Assembly: GCF_000169095.1 (NCBI RefSeq) | Contig: NZ_AAVU01000015.1 | Location: 62,001-126,000 of the forward strand | DNA from: Lyngbya sp. PCC 8106 | GTDB lineage: Bacteria > Cyanobacteriota > Cyanobacteriia > Cyanobacteriales > Microcoleaceae | Length of the DNA stretch: 64,000 nt | Reading direction: 5' to 3' | Shown: piece after piece, positions 36,308-44,932 of the stretch | Position numbering within the stretch: the stretch's first letter is position 1 | How the letters are laid out: each line of letters begins with the position of its first letter | The notes under the pieces: model-generated | Database searches by the model: none | What the model saw: only the letters and a program-made list of their open reading frames with translations | What the model was told of the DNA's origin: nothing | Position numbers and translations under genes: made by a program

Positions 36308-37033
36308 GTGATTAAGTTTTCCTATGTGGATGTTAAATCAATTACCTCAGATGTTCCCCGTTCAGAATTTTCTGAAGCTGAAATTGACACTTTAGCCGAT
36401 TTAATTCTAGAGTGTGAGGGAGTGTTAAAACCGATATTCTTACAGCAGGTTGATTTAGAACATTACAAAGTGATTGAGGGAGATTTAGAATATTATGCTG
36501 CGGTGAGAGCGAAGGAAAAAAACTTGCGTCAAGGAGAGATGATTAATGCAATTATTGTTTCTCCTGCTCAAGAACAATCGATCAAGCAACAACTCAACTT
36601 TTTCAATAAATCTCAATCTTTAAATGTTCCAGAAAAAAGAGACAACAACCCCAGTCAAACGAATTTTGAACCCCGTTTGATGAATCTAGAATTGCGTCTG
36701 GAAAGAACAATAAATGAGATTCGAGAGGAAATAAAAGACGATAAACGAAAAACCGAAGAAAGATTCAAAGCAATTGAAGGCGAAAAGAAAAAGCAGATTA
36801 GTCCCCTCGAAATCCTCAATACCTGGGAACAAGGAGAACTGTTTAAAATCCTCCAACGAAAACGAGTTAAGAATGCGGATAAACTTGCAGATATGATTTG
36901 CAAAGCTCGTGCTAAAAATAACAGTTTTGCAGACTATACTGATGTATATGATTCGGTGAAATCTCTCAATATTAAAGGTGTTTTTGGTCAAAAGACAATG
37001 TTCTCGATTATTGATGCACTCTCAAATTATTAG
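36308..37033 (+). CDS. ParB-like partner protein
   Basis: This 241-residue protein has a ParB/sulfiredoxin-like N-terminal part (about residues 20-100). ILECEGVLKPIFLQQ and HYKVIEGDLEYYAAVRAKEK correspond to the 'KPI.V....Y.vi.G..R..Aa' pattern, but the canonical GERR box is replaced by EGDLEYY. A coiled coil (about 120-165) and a C-terminal helical domain follow; the latter (KRVKNADKLADMICKARA) resembles a helix-hairpin-helix. The start is GTG, 2 bp after the ParA fusion, so the two form an operon. Role inferred: DNA-binding or adaptor partner of the ParA fusion. Confidence 0.75.
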   Translation: MIKFSYVDVKSITSDVPRSEFSEAEIDTLADLILECEGVLKPIFLQQVDLEHYKVIEGDLEYYAAVRAKEKNLRQGEMINAIIVSPAQEQSIKQQLNFFNKSQSLNVPEKRDNNPSQTNFEPRLMNLELRLERTINEIREEIKDDKRKTEERFKAIEGEKKKQISPLEILNTWEQGELFKILQRKRVKNADKLADMICKARAKNNSFADYTDVYDSVKSLNIKGVFGQKTMFSIIDALSNY

Positions 37034-37171
37034 TAGGGTTCATCAAACATATTTCTGTAAAAATTTACAAAAATTGTGAAAATTTGATTTACCCAATCAA
37101 AAACGGGTGGGGTGCATCAAAGAGATTTCTGTGAAAATTTTCAAAAATTGTGAAAATTTGATGCACCCTAC
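37033..37171. repeat. Two tandem hairpins between convergent genes
   Basis: Two units of about 62-65 bp (37033-37094 and 37107-37171) share ATTTCTGT, AAAATTGTGAAAATTTGAT and the ends GTAGGGTTCATCA / GTGGGGTGCATCA with TGATGCACCCTAC. The arms match the hairpins around the RAYT gene at 12-13.6 kb, with different loops. They may also terminate transcription from both sides. Confidence 0.85.
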
Positions 37172-37176
37172 ATGGG

Positions 37177-38526
37177 TTAATTGATGAAATCAAGTAATTT
37201 TTTATCAGCAATAACATAGGTTTTAGCTGGCTTTTTGAGCTTCTTAACTTTATCTTCTGCTACCGCTTTTTTTAACCATTCTTGCAGTTGTCCGATTTTT
37301 ACATCTAAACGTTCAGCGAGAGATTTATCATCTAATTGCTCTTGTAGATGTTTTAATAGAATGGGTAGAACCGCTTGATAAATTTCTTCAGCAGGAGAAA
37401 CAGAACTAATTGGTTCTTCTACTAACGGGTTTTCTTCAGAAGTTGATTCATTATCACTCAATTTATCCTCTATTTCAGCCGGATGTGTTTCTACATTTTC
37501 TTCTAAATTAGACTGATTTTCTGATTGTTTTTCTTCCTCTTGCTCGTTTTTATCCTCAATATTTTGTAAAACCAATTCTGGCGATTTTAAGAGAAAATTA
37601 TGTAGATAATCATTCCACTCAATCAGTCTAAACGCTCTTGCACCTTGCTCAACCAATTGTTGATTTCCTTCGGGAACATTGTCTTCCATTCGCACCCAAA
37701 GCGGAACCTCTTTCATTTTTTTTAACGCTTCAATTGCACCCGCCCAAGTTCCACCTTTCCCCACAGAAGAACTAATAACTAAAGCATAATTTGCCAAAGC
37801 ATAAATATATTTATTCCGTCCCATTGCATTACCGACAGAAAAACCAGCGTTGGGATCGTAGGTCGAAATTAAAGTTAGTTGACCCTCTCGAATACTGTCT
37901 CTATATTTGCCCAAAGTTGCAGCTTTGAGTAAACTATCTGCTAACACACCGATCGCTGTTCCTCCCGCTTCTAATATCCCCAACATTGACGCTTGATCAA
38001 CTCCTTTCGCTCCCCCTGAAATAATTTGAATTTTTTCTTCTGCACAAATTCGAGCAATTTTTTGAGTATATTCTACCGCTTCATCGTCAATATCTCGCGA
38101 ACCAACAACTGCTAATCCTCCTTTAGAAAGTAATTCTATCTCACCCACACCATAAAGAATAGCAGGTGCAGAATGTTTCAATCTTTGCTTGAGAAATTGA
38201 GGATATTTCCCATCACCCCGACCTATAATCCAAACTCCTTGATTCGTCCATTTTTCCACTGCAAAAGCGAGCATTGCACCCCGTTCAAGTAAAGCCTGAA
38301 TTCGGTTAGGATCGAGTTTATCATTATGGAGATTTTGCAGATCTATTTGAATATTTTTATCCAATAAATCTTGAGGTCGCATCTGATTTTCTTGCAACCA
38401 TTTCGCCAAGAGATTATACTCTCTCAGCGTTAAGGGTTGAGGTTCGGTTTGTCGATTTTCTCCAAAACTTGCACAGAGTAATAATATCGCTTCAGTATCA
38501 GCAGAAACAGTAGAATTCACCATCAT
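37177..38526 (-). CDS. DprA-like (Smf/SLOG) protein with acidic linker
   Basis: This 449-residue protein has a DprA Rossmann-type core (about residues 85-300): AVVGSRDIDDEAVEYTQ (near 140), IISGGAKGVDQASM (near 170), GRNKYIYALANYALVISSSV and GKGGTWAGAIEALKK. A Glu/Asn-rich linker (about 315-380) leads to a small helical C-terminal domain (about 385-449). Classical DprA loads RecA on incoming single-stranded DNA. This version has an unusual N-terminus and tail, and its ATG directly abuts the stop of the RecQ gene, so it is translated from the same mRNA. DprA-like proteins with phosphoribosyltransferases form the ShosTA defence system; the neighbour here carries such a domain. Confidence 0.85.
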   Translation of the reverse strand: MMVNSTVSADTEAILLLCASFGENRQTEPQPLTLREYNLLAKWLQENQMRPQDLLDKNIQIDLQNLHNDKLDPNRIQALLERGAMLAFAVEKWTNQGVWIIGRGDGKYPQFLKQRLKHSAPAILYGVGEIELLSKGGLAVVGSRDIDDEAVEYTQKIARICAEEKIQIISGGAKGVDQASMLGILEAGGTAIGVLADSLLKAATLGKYRDSIREGQLTLISTYDPNAGFSVGNAMGRNKYIYALANYALVISSSVGKGGTWAGAIEALKKMKEVPLWVRMEDNVPEGNQQLVEQGARAFRLIEWNDYLHNFLLKSPELVLQNIEDKNEQEEEKQSENQSNLEENVETHPAEIEDKLSDNESTSEENPLVEEPISSVSPAEEIYQAVLPILLKHLQEQLDDKSLAERLDVKIGQLQEWLKKAVAEDKVKKLKKPAKTYVIADKKLLDFIN

Positions 38527-40626
38527 TTAATCACTTGTAAAGCCTAAAGAATTCTGAGTCAAAGCAATCGGAAAAACGTTTTCACTTCCGGCTTGACGTA
38601 AAAGAGCAGCAACGACTGTAAATGTCCAGCGAGAATCAACAAAATCATCCACTAAAAAAACCGATCCTTTCATTCCTTCCCAACTTTCAACTACAAACAC
38701 ACCATCTAAATTATGAGCTTGTTGGTAGCTATTACTCATCGTTTTTTGAGGTTGATTTTGACGAACTTTTTTCACCACTGGAACAAACGGTAATTGTAAT
38801 TGATGGGCGAGTCGTTGGGCGAAGTTGGGAACCAATTCAGGACGTTTTAGGGAGGGTATACAAGTCACCCAAGTTGGAAAAGGTTGAGGCTTCCAGCGTT
38901 GAATCATCTCTGCCATACCTTGAACTAAAGTATCACTAAACTGGCAATCTTCATACTTTCCTTTTTTTACCAATTTTCCCCATCCCGCATCCCCCCAAAG
39001 AGATAACGCCCGTCCTTCTTCTGCTCTTAAATTCTCCCGAATATTACCAGAAAAACCGTAAATTTGCAAGGCTTGTGGAGTCCATTGTTTGCGAGGTAAA
39101 ATTTTGTGATCACTGCGGCGAAGATATTGAATGGCTTGATTTGTTCGTTCAATTGAAGAAGTGATCGGAAGTAAAGGTTTTCCCAAACAAACCGCACATT
39201 TACCGCAAGGAACACAATTCGGATCATCAAGAGCGTTGGCGAGAAACTGCATTAAACAGTTTTTAGTTTCCATATATTCTCGCATTTGTTCTTGTTCTTG
39301 ATAGCGAAGTTCTGTTAATTGTTGAATTTTTTTCTGATTGGGTTGATAAATAACGGGTGTAGCAAACCATTTAGAACCCTGTTTGGTTACGGGAGTTGGA
39401 GATTCCAGCGATAACAGTTTTAAGACTTTGCTAATTTGACCTTGAGAGAGGTTTAAATATTGCTGTATCTGAGGAATTGATAACCCATTTTCGGCTTGAT
39501 TTAAACAGTCTAAAATTTGTTGGGTGTGAGCCTCTGGGGGGAAAGCGGTTTGAATAAAATAGTTGGTGATTTCTTCGTCTTCTTCCCCACTTAATAAAAT
39601 ACCATAGGCTGATTCCACCGCTCGTCCGGCTCGTCCCACTTGTTGATAATAATGAACCACCGAACCCGGACGTTGATAGTGAATTACAAACCCCAAATCT
39701 GGCTTATCAAAACCCATTCCTAACGCTGTGGTTGCGACTAATGCTTTGAGTTCATTATTCAACAGTTGATCTTCAAGAAGTTCTCGGTTTTCTTTAACAT
39801 CAGCATGGTAAGGTTTTGCATTAATTCCATTCTGTTTTAACCAATTTGCAATTCGTTCGGTATCTTTGACAGTTAACGCATAAATTATACCACTTCCGGG
39901 TAACTTTGGGAGGTTTTCAACTAACCATGCTAAACGTTCAGCAGGACTCGAAAGTTTAATATTTTGTAGTTTTAAACTTGAACGGGTTAAAGTTCCTCTA
40001 AATACCCAAAGTTCCGAACCCAATTGATCGATAATATCGCGAACAACTCGATTATTTGCGGTGGCGGTTGTAGCCAAAGCGGGAATATTGCGGGGTAATG
40101 CTTGTAACACTCGAACTATGCGGCGATAGTCGGGGCGAAAATCATGTCCCCAGTCCGATATACAATGGGCTTCATCAACAACAAATAATCCTATTCTTTG
40201 AGAAATTTGGGAGAGAACCGTGTTTTGAAATTCTTCATTTGCTAATCGTTCGGGAGAGATTAATAAAAGGTCAATTTTTCCGTTAATTAATTGACTGCTA
40301 ACAGCTTCCCAGTCTTCGGTATTACTAGAATTAATCGTTGCAGCTTTAACGCCAATTCGTTCCGCAGCTACAATTTGATTTCGCATTAAGGCTAACAACG
40401 GTGAGATTAATAATGTCGGCCCGCTTCCTTGTTCTCTAAACAGACGAGTTGTGAGAAAATAGACTAAACTTTTCCCCCATCCTGTCCGTTGTACGACTAA
40501 CAATTGAGAGCGATTTTCTACCAATTCTGCGATCGCTTCCCACTGTCCCTCCCGAAAATTTGCATCGGGATTTTTCAGGGCTTGACGTAATAGCAACAGA
40601 GCCTTATCTTTTAACGGGTTATTCAT
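38527..40626 (-). CDS. RecQ-family helicase with C-terminal phosphoribosyltransferase-like domain
   Basis: This 699-residue protein starts with a RecQ helicase: Walker A QRTGWGKS (46-53), DEAHCISDWGHDFRPDYRRI (near 151), ALGMGFDKPD and QQVGRAGRA. A zinc site (CVPCGKCAVC, near 475) follows. From about 545 to 699 it has a phosphoribosyltransferase-like fold: WVTCIPSLKRPELVPNFAQR and VFLVDDFVDSRWTFTVVAAL, in which the DD resembles the PRPP-binding motif. The fusion is known from bacterial RecQ variants. It is the first gene of an operon with the DprA-like gene. Housekeeping repair is one possibility; a defence role is inferred from the pairing. Confidence 0.9.
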   Translation of the reverse strand: MNNPLKDKALLLLRQALKNPDANFREGQWEAIAELVENRSQLLVVQRTGWGKSLVYFLTTRLFREQGSGPTLLISPLLALMRNQIVAAERIGVKAATINSSNTEDWEAVSSQLINGKIDLLLISPERLANEEFQNTVLSQISQRIGLFVVDEAHCISDWGHDFRPDYRRIVRVLQALPRNIPALATTATANNRVVRDIIDQLGSELWVFRGTLTRSSLKLQNIKLSSPAERLAWLVENLPKLPGSGIIYALTVKDTERIANWLKQNGINAKPYHADVKENRELLEDQLLNNELKALVATTALGMGFDKPDLGFVIHYQRPGSVVHYYQQVGRAGRAVESAYGILLSGEEDEEITNYFIQTAFPPEAHTQQILDCLNQAENGLSIPQIQQYLNLSQGQISKVLKLLSLESPTPVTKQGSKWFATPVIYQPNQKKIQQLTELRYQEQEQMREYMETKNCLMQFLANALDDPNCVPCGKCAVCLGKPLLPITSSIERTNQAIQYLRRSDHKILPRKQWTPQALQIYGFSGNIRENLRAEEGRALSLWGDAGWGKLVKKGKYEDCQFSDTLVQGMAEMIQRWKPQPFPTWVTCIPSLKRPELVPNFAQRLAHQLQLPFVPVVKKVRQNQPQKTMSNSYQQAHNLDGVFVVESWEGMKGSVFLVDDFVDSRWTFTVVAALLRQAGSENVFPIALTQNSLGFTSD

Positions 40627-40864
40627 TTTTAATGCACACTGATTATTTAATTTGGCGATATTATTCTATTTTGAATGGTGTTTTTAGTTCGGACAAACTT
40701 TCTTAAAAAATCTTAATTTTAGGGTAATTATACTAACTAAAATTGAAATGAAATCACGTTATATTGATTGTTAATTAATAGTATAGCGGGTTCTGTATAG
40801 GGGGGTTCGAGTTCAGTTAGAATTCTCACCAAAAAGTATTATAAACCCGCCCCGACAAACGTTT

Positions 40865-42694
40865 TTACTGTCCCCGCCACAATTTAATCGTGTTGTCATA
40901 ACTCCCACTGGCTAAGGTTCGACCATCGGGACTAAAGGCTACAGAATTGACAGTATTTGAACGTCTGGTGAGAGTGGCAATTTCCCGTTGAGTCTGCACA
41001 TCCCACAATTTTATCGTGTCGTCACCACTCCCACTGGCTAAGGTTCGACTATCGGGACTGAAAGCTACAGAATTGACCCAATTTGAATGTCCGGTGAGCG
41101 TGGCAATTTCCCGTCGGGTCTGCACATCCCACAATTTTATCGTTTTGTCATTACCGCCACTGGCTAAGGTTCGACCATCGGGACTTATGGCTACAGAATT
41201 GACCCAATCTGAATGTCCGGTGAGAGTGGTAATTTCCCGTCGAGTCTGCACATCCCACAATTTTATCGTCTTGTCTTCACTCCCACTAGCCAAGGTTCGA
41301 CCATCGGGACTGAAAGCTACAGACCTGACAGAATTTGAACGTCCGGTGAGAGTGGCAATTTGTCGTTGAGTCTGCACATCCCACAATTTTATCGTCTTGT
41401 CACCATTCCCACTAGCCAAGGTTCGACCATCGGGACTGAAAGCTACAGACCTGACAGAATTTGAACGTCCGGTGAGAGTGGCAATTTGTCGTTGAGTCTG
41501 TACATCCCACAATTTGATTGTGTTGTCCCAACTCCCACTGGCTAAGGTTCGACTATCCCGACTGAAAGCTACAGACAAGACACCATTTGAATGTCCGGTG
41601 AGCGTGGCAATTTCCCGTTGAGTCTGCACATCCCACAATTTGATCGTGTTGTCCCAACTCCCACTGGCTAAGGTTCGACTATCCCGACTGAAAGCTACAG
41701 ACCTGACAGAATTTGAATGTCCAGTTAAAGTCGCGATTAAAGTTGGATTTTGCCAATATATCGGGGAAATTTTAACACGTTTTGGTTGAGGAGAAACAGG
41801 AGATTGATTTTTTAACGCTTGTAAAACTTCTGCAACGGACGAAAAACGATTTTCAATATCTTCTTGTAACAGCTTATCTAAAATTTCCCCCAATTCTTGA
41901 CTCACCGAACCCTTTAAAGACGTTCGCCAGTTTCCCGTCCAACTGTAACCTTGTCTGAGGGATAATTCGTAGGGATTCACATCGGTTAACAGGTGAAAAC
42001 AGGTCACTCCCAAACTAAATAAATCACTCGCCGGATAAGCTTCGCCGCCTAACATTTGTTCGATAGGTGCATAACCGAGCGAACCGATTTGAGTCCCGAT
42101 TTGAGTTGATAACACGGTTTTTGATAACTCTTTGGCAACCCCAAAATCGAGCAGAACAAACTGACCATCCTCCCGACGCCGGATAATATTTTCGGGTTTA
42201 ATATCCCGGTGAATTACATTTTTTTGATGGATAAACTCAATCACGGGTAACAAACTGAGTAACAGGTTTTTAACTTGCTGTTCGTTCCAAACACCTTGCT
42301 GTTCTAAAAGTTCTGATAAGTTCTCGCCTTCCACATATTCTTGAAGTAAATAAAGCTGGTTGTTGTCCTCAAAATAGGCGGATAATGTGGGGATTTGGTC
42401 ATGTTTTCCCAGTTGTTGGAGTTGTCTGGCTTCCCGTTCAAACAGTTCGATTGCTTTTTGTAATGCTGCGGTTCCCTGCACGCTCGGCACAAACTGTTTA
42501 ACCACACAATATTCATTTAGTTTATCATAATCTTCTGCCAAATACGTTCGACCAAATCCCCCCTGTCCCAACAGTTTAATGATGCGAAACCGTCCCCGCA
42601 GCAGGTCGGGTATTTTCACCCCGCAAGCCTGACAGTAAATTACGTTATCGGGGTTTTGCGGCTTAGGACATTGGGGGTTGATGCAGCATTTCAT
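40865..42694 (-). CDS. Ser/Thr protein kinase with seven WD40 repeats
   Basis: This 609-residue protein begins with a zinc-ribbon-like motif (CCINPQCPKPQ..VIYCQACG). The kinase domain (about residues 34-295) has LGQGGFGRTYLAED, VVKQF (Lys), HRDIKPENII and LLDFGVAKEL, so it should be active. A Pro-rich linker follows (about 298-318), then seven WD40 blades of 42 residues, each close to GHSNSVRSVAFSRDSRTLAS then SWDNTIKLWDVQTQRE. Seven blades make one complete propeller. Blades are nearly identical at DNA level (126-bp units), a sign of recent duplication or gene conversion. Cyanobacterial kinases of this type are soluble; targets are unknown. Confidence 0.95.
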   Translation of the reverse strand: MKCCINPQCPKPQNPDNVIYCQACGVKIPDLLRGRFRIIKLLGQGGFGRTYLAEDYDKLNEYCVVKQFVPSVQGTAALQKAIELFEREARQLQQLGKHDQIPTLSAYFEDNNQLYLLQEYVEGENLSELLEQQGVWNEQQVKNLLLSLLPVIEFIHQKNVIHRDIKPENIIRRREDGQFVLLDFGVAKELSKTVLSTQIGTQIGSLGYAPIEQMLGGEAYPASDLFSLGVTCFHLLTDVNPYELSLRQGYSWTGNWRTSLKGSVSQELGEILDKLLQEDIENRFSSVAEVLQALKNQSPVSPQPKRVKISPIYWQNPTLIATLTGHSNSVRSVAFSRDSRTLASGSWDNTIKLWDVQTQREIATLTGHSNGVLSVAFSRDSRTLASGSWDNTIKLWDVQTQRQIATLTGRSNSVRSVAFSPDGRTLASGNGDKTIKLWDVQTQRQIATLTGRSNSVRSVAFSPDGRTLASGSEDKTIKLWDVQTRREITTLTGHSDWVNSVAISPDGRTLASGGNDKTIKLWDVQTRREIATLTGHSNWVNSVAFSPDSRTLASGSGDDTIKLWDVQTQREIATLTRRSNTVNSVAFSPDGRTLASGSYDNTIKLWRGQ

Positions 42695-43049
42695 GGTTTT
42701 GAGGGGTAATTATTTTATTTCTATTTTGCCTAATTTTGCGGAAAATTAACCCGGTTGCGTTCATTGAATATTATATCCCAATTCGGCGGTTTTATGATCA
42801 AGATAAATTTGACAACCTAGTATTGTTTTTTGATCAAATATACCAATAAAATTTGAAATCAATAGTTTAAAATTGGGATAGTGCCAGCGTCTCGCTGGCT
42901 ATATGCTTTTCTATATCCTCTTGGGGAATTGTAAGTAAAACGATCAAATTGGGGAATTCTAAGCGGGCAAGATGCCCGCACTATGTTTTTATAATGGATT
43001 GCTGTTAAAATAATACAATTACTAAAACGCTGTATCAATACACAACTCA
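42695..43049. other. Intergenic region with two dispersed palindromes
   Basis: This 355-bp stretch separates the divergent WD40 kinase and glcD genes. It holds TAGTGCCAGCGTCTCGCTGG (from 42880) and AGCGGGCAAGATGCCCGCAC (from 42962), two palindromes of the TAGTGC-stem type dispersed in cyanobacteria, in opposite orientations about 60 bp apart. The rest is AT-rich. Short frames across it are repeat readings, not genes. Confidence 0.7.
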
Positions 43050-44525
43050 ATGCTAACCCAAGACAAACAACAAAAACAAAATTGGAAACCGATAATTAAA
43101 CAATTTGAAGCAGTAGTCGGAAAACGAGGCGTAGTTCAACGCAAGGAAGAATTGTTAGTTTATGAATGCGATGGACTCACCAGTTATCGCCAACGACCCG
43201 CTTTAGTTGTATTACCTCGAACAACTGAAGAAGTCGCCGAAGCGGTGAAAATATGCGATCGCCATAACCTTCCCTGGGTCGCGAGAGGGGCGGGAACAGG
43301 CTTATCTGGGGGCGCTTTACCCGTCGAAGATTGTGTTTTAATTGTCACGGCGTTGATGCGAAAAATCCTCAATGTTGACCTCGAAAATCAGCGAGTTGTC
43401 GTACAACCAGGAGTAATTAATAATTGGGTAACACAAACCGTTAGCGGGGCGGGATTTTATTATGCACCCGATCCTTCTAGTCAAATTATTTGTTCAATTG
43501 GCGGAAATGTTGCGGAAAATTCCGGCGGGGTTCACTGTTTGAAATATGGGGTAACAACCAATCATGTTTTAGGCTTGAAAATTGTCACGCCCGAGGGTAA
43601 TATTGTTGATATTGGCGGACAAGTTCCCGAAATGCCGGGATATGATTTAACAGGTTTATTTGTGGGTTCAGAAGGAACGTTAGGAATAGCCACAGAAATC
43701 ACGTTAAGGATTCTCAAAGCCCCGGAACATATCTGTGTTTTATTAGCAGATTTCCCCACAATAGAAGCGGCGGGCGCTGCGGTTTCTGATATTATTAGTG
43801 CGGGGATTATTCCAGGGGGAATGGAAATCATGGATAACCTCAGTATTAACGCAGTGGAAGATGTTGTGAATACGGGGCTTTATCCGCGAGATGCGGGGGC
43901 GATTTTATTAGTAGAAGTTGACGGTTTGGAAGTGGAAGTTGCCGAATATAAACAGCGTGTTGCGGAGATTTGTAAGAATAACGGATCGCGTAATATTACG
44001 ATAGAATCTGAACCGGAAAAACGACTAAAAATTTGGAAAGGGCGAAAGGCAGCGTTTGCTGCTGCGGGTCATGTTAGCCCGGATTATTATGTCCAAGATG
44101 GGGTAATTCCTCGGACTCAAATGGTTTATGTTTTGAAAGAAATTGAGGCTTTAAGTGAGAAATATGGTTATCGGATAGCGAATGTATTTCACGCCGGAGA
44201 TGGCAACCTTCACCCGTTGATTTTGTATGATAATTCTGTAGAAGGGGCGTTAGAAGTTGTTGAAGAAATTGGGGGCGAAATTCTCAAGATTTGTGTAAAA
44301 GTTGGCGGGAGTCTTTCGGGGGAACATGGCATAGGTTCGGACAAAAGTTGTTATATGCCGGAAATGTTTAATGAAACCGATTTAGACACGATGAAATGGG
44401 TGCGAGAGGTGTTTAATGCTAAGGGTTTGGCTAACCCCGGAAAGTTGTTTCCAACGCCTCGAACTTGTGGAGAATCGGCTAAAGTTCAGAATGTGAAACA
44501 GTTTGAAGGCGCTGAGGTTTTTTAA
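43050..44525 (+). CDS. glcD: Glycolate oxidase subunit GlcD-like FAD-linked oxidase
   Basis: This 491-residue flavoprotein has an FAD-binding type 4 domain (about residues 50-230): VARGAGTGLSGGALP (near 83), GVHCLKYGVTTNHVLG, and GSEGTLGIATEITLR (near 208). The C-terminal FAD-linked oxidase domain has NVFHAGDGNLHPLIL (near 388) and SGEHGIGSDKSCYM (near 425). It would oxidise 2-hydroxy acids such as glycolate in photorespiration. The usual partners glcE and glcF are not adjacent. Confidence 0.93.
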   Translation: MLTQDKQQKQNWKPIIKQFEAVVGKRGVVQRKEELLVYECDGLTSYRQRPALVVLPRTTEEVAEAVKICDRHNLPWVARGAGTGLSGGALPVEDCVLIVTALMRKILNVDLENQRVVVQPGVINNWVTQTVSGAGFYYAPDPSSQIICSIGGNVAENSGGVHCLKYGVTTNHVLGLKIVTPEGNIVDIGGQVPEMPGYDLTGLFVGSEGTLGIATEITLRILKAPEHICVLLADFPTIEAAGAAVSDIISAGIIPGGMEIMDNLSINAVEDVVNTGLYPRDAGAILLVEVDGLEVEVAEYKQRVAEICKNNGSRNITIESEPEKRLKIWKGRKAAFAAAGHVSPDYYVQDGVIPRTQMVYVLKEIEALSEKYGYRIANVFHAGDGNLHPLILYDNSVEGALEVVEEIGGEILKICVKVGGSLSGEHGIGSDKSCYMPEMFNETDLDTMKWVREVFNAKGLANPGKLFPTPRTCGESAKVQNVKQFEGAEVF

Positions 44526-44611
44526 AAAGAATCCCCCTAAATCCCCCTTAAAAAGGGGGACTTTATTCCCCTAAATCTCTCTCAATCCCCCTTAAAAAGG
44601 GAGATTTTATT
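44526..44611. repeat. C-rich/G-rich palindromic repeats after glcD
   Basis: AATCCCCCTTAAAAAGGGGG and AATCCCCCTTAAAAAGGGAG occur about 50 bp apart, each preceded by CCCTAAAT-type sequence. Each can fold as a hairpin, and the first may terminate glcD. They belong to the same family as the repeats in alaS and at 34.53 kb. Confidence 0.8.
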
Positions 44612-44891
44612 CCCCCCTTTTTAAGGGCAGGGCCGTTTCGTTGCCCGAAAACTTGATTTGTGGGGAGGTGGGGAGGTAGGGAGGTAGGGAGGTAGGGAGG
44701 ATTTTTATTAATAAAAAGCTATTTTTCCTCGGAAAAAACTCCTCTCCCCATCACCCCCTTCGGGTTCGCCACTCCCCTCAACGCGGGGAACCCGCGCACG
44801 GGGGTGGACTCACCATCACCCTTTCACCCCATCAACCCCGGCAATTTTTAACTGAGAATGAAACAGCCCTGCTTTTTAAGGGGGGCTAGGG
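44612..44891. mobile_element. Possible MITE-like element with nested repeats
   Basis: The ends CCCCCCTTTTTAAGGGCAGG-GCCGTTTC (from 44612) and GAAACAGCCCTGCTTTTTAA-GGGGGG (to 44886) are imperfect inverted repeats bracketing about 280 bp with no gene. Inside are five GGGAGGT(A/G)-type repeats (44662-44700) that could fold as a G-quadruplex, and a C/G-rich repeat containing CACCCCCTTCGGGTTCGCCA. Target-site duplications could not be recognised. It may instead be an accidental nest of dispersed repeats. Confidence 0.45.
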
Positions 44892-44932
44892 GGGATCAAA
44901 GCGTGGCTGGGGAGAGGTGAAAAATATTAGGT

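Noticed and set aside
40790..40830. GGTTCGAGTTC as a possible tRNA T-loop
   Set aside because: No matching acceptor stem, anticodon arm or cloverleaf can be drawn around it.
41016..41369. 117-codon plus-strand frame in the WD40 gene
   Set aside because: It is an antisense shadow of the repeated WD40 blades.
42859..43050. 63-codon minus-strand frame
   Set aside because: It reads across two dispersed palindromes and has no family pattern.
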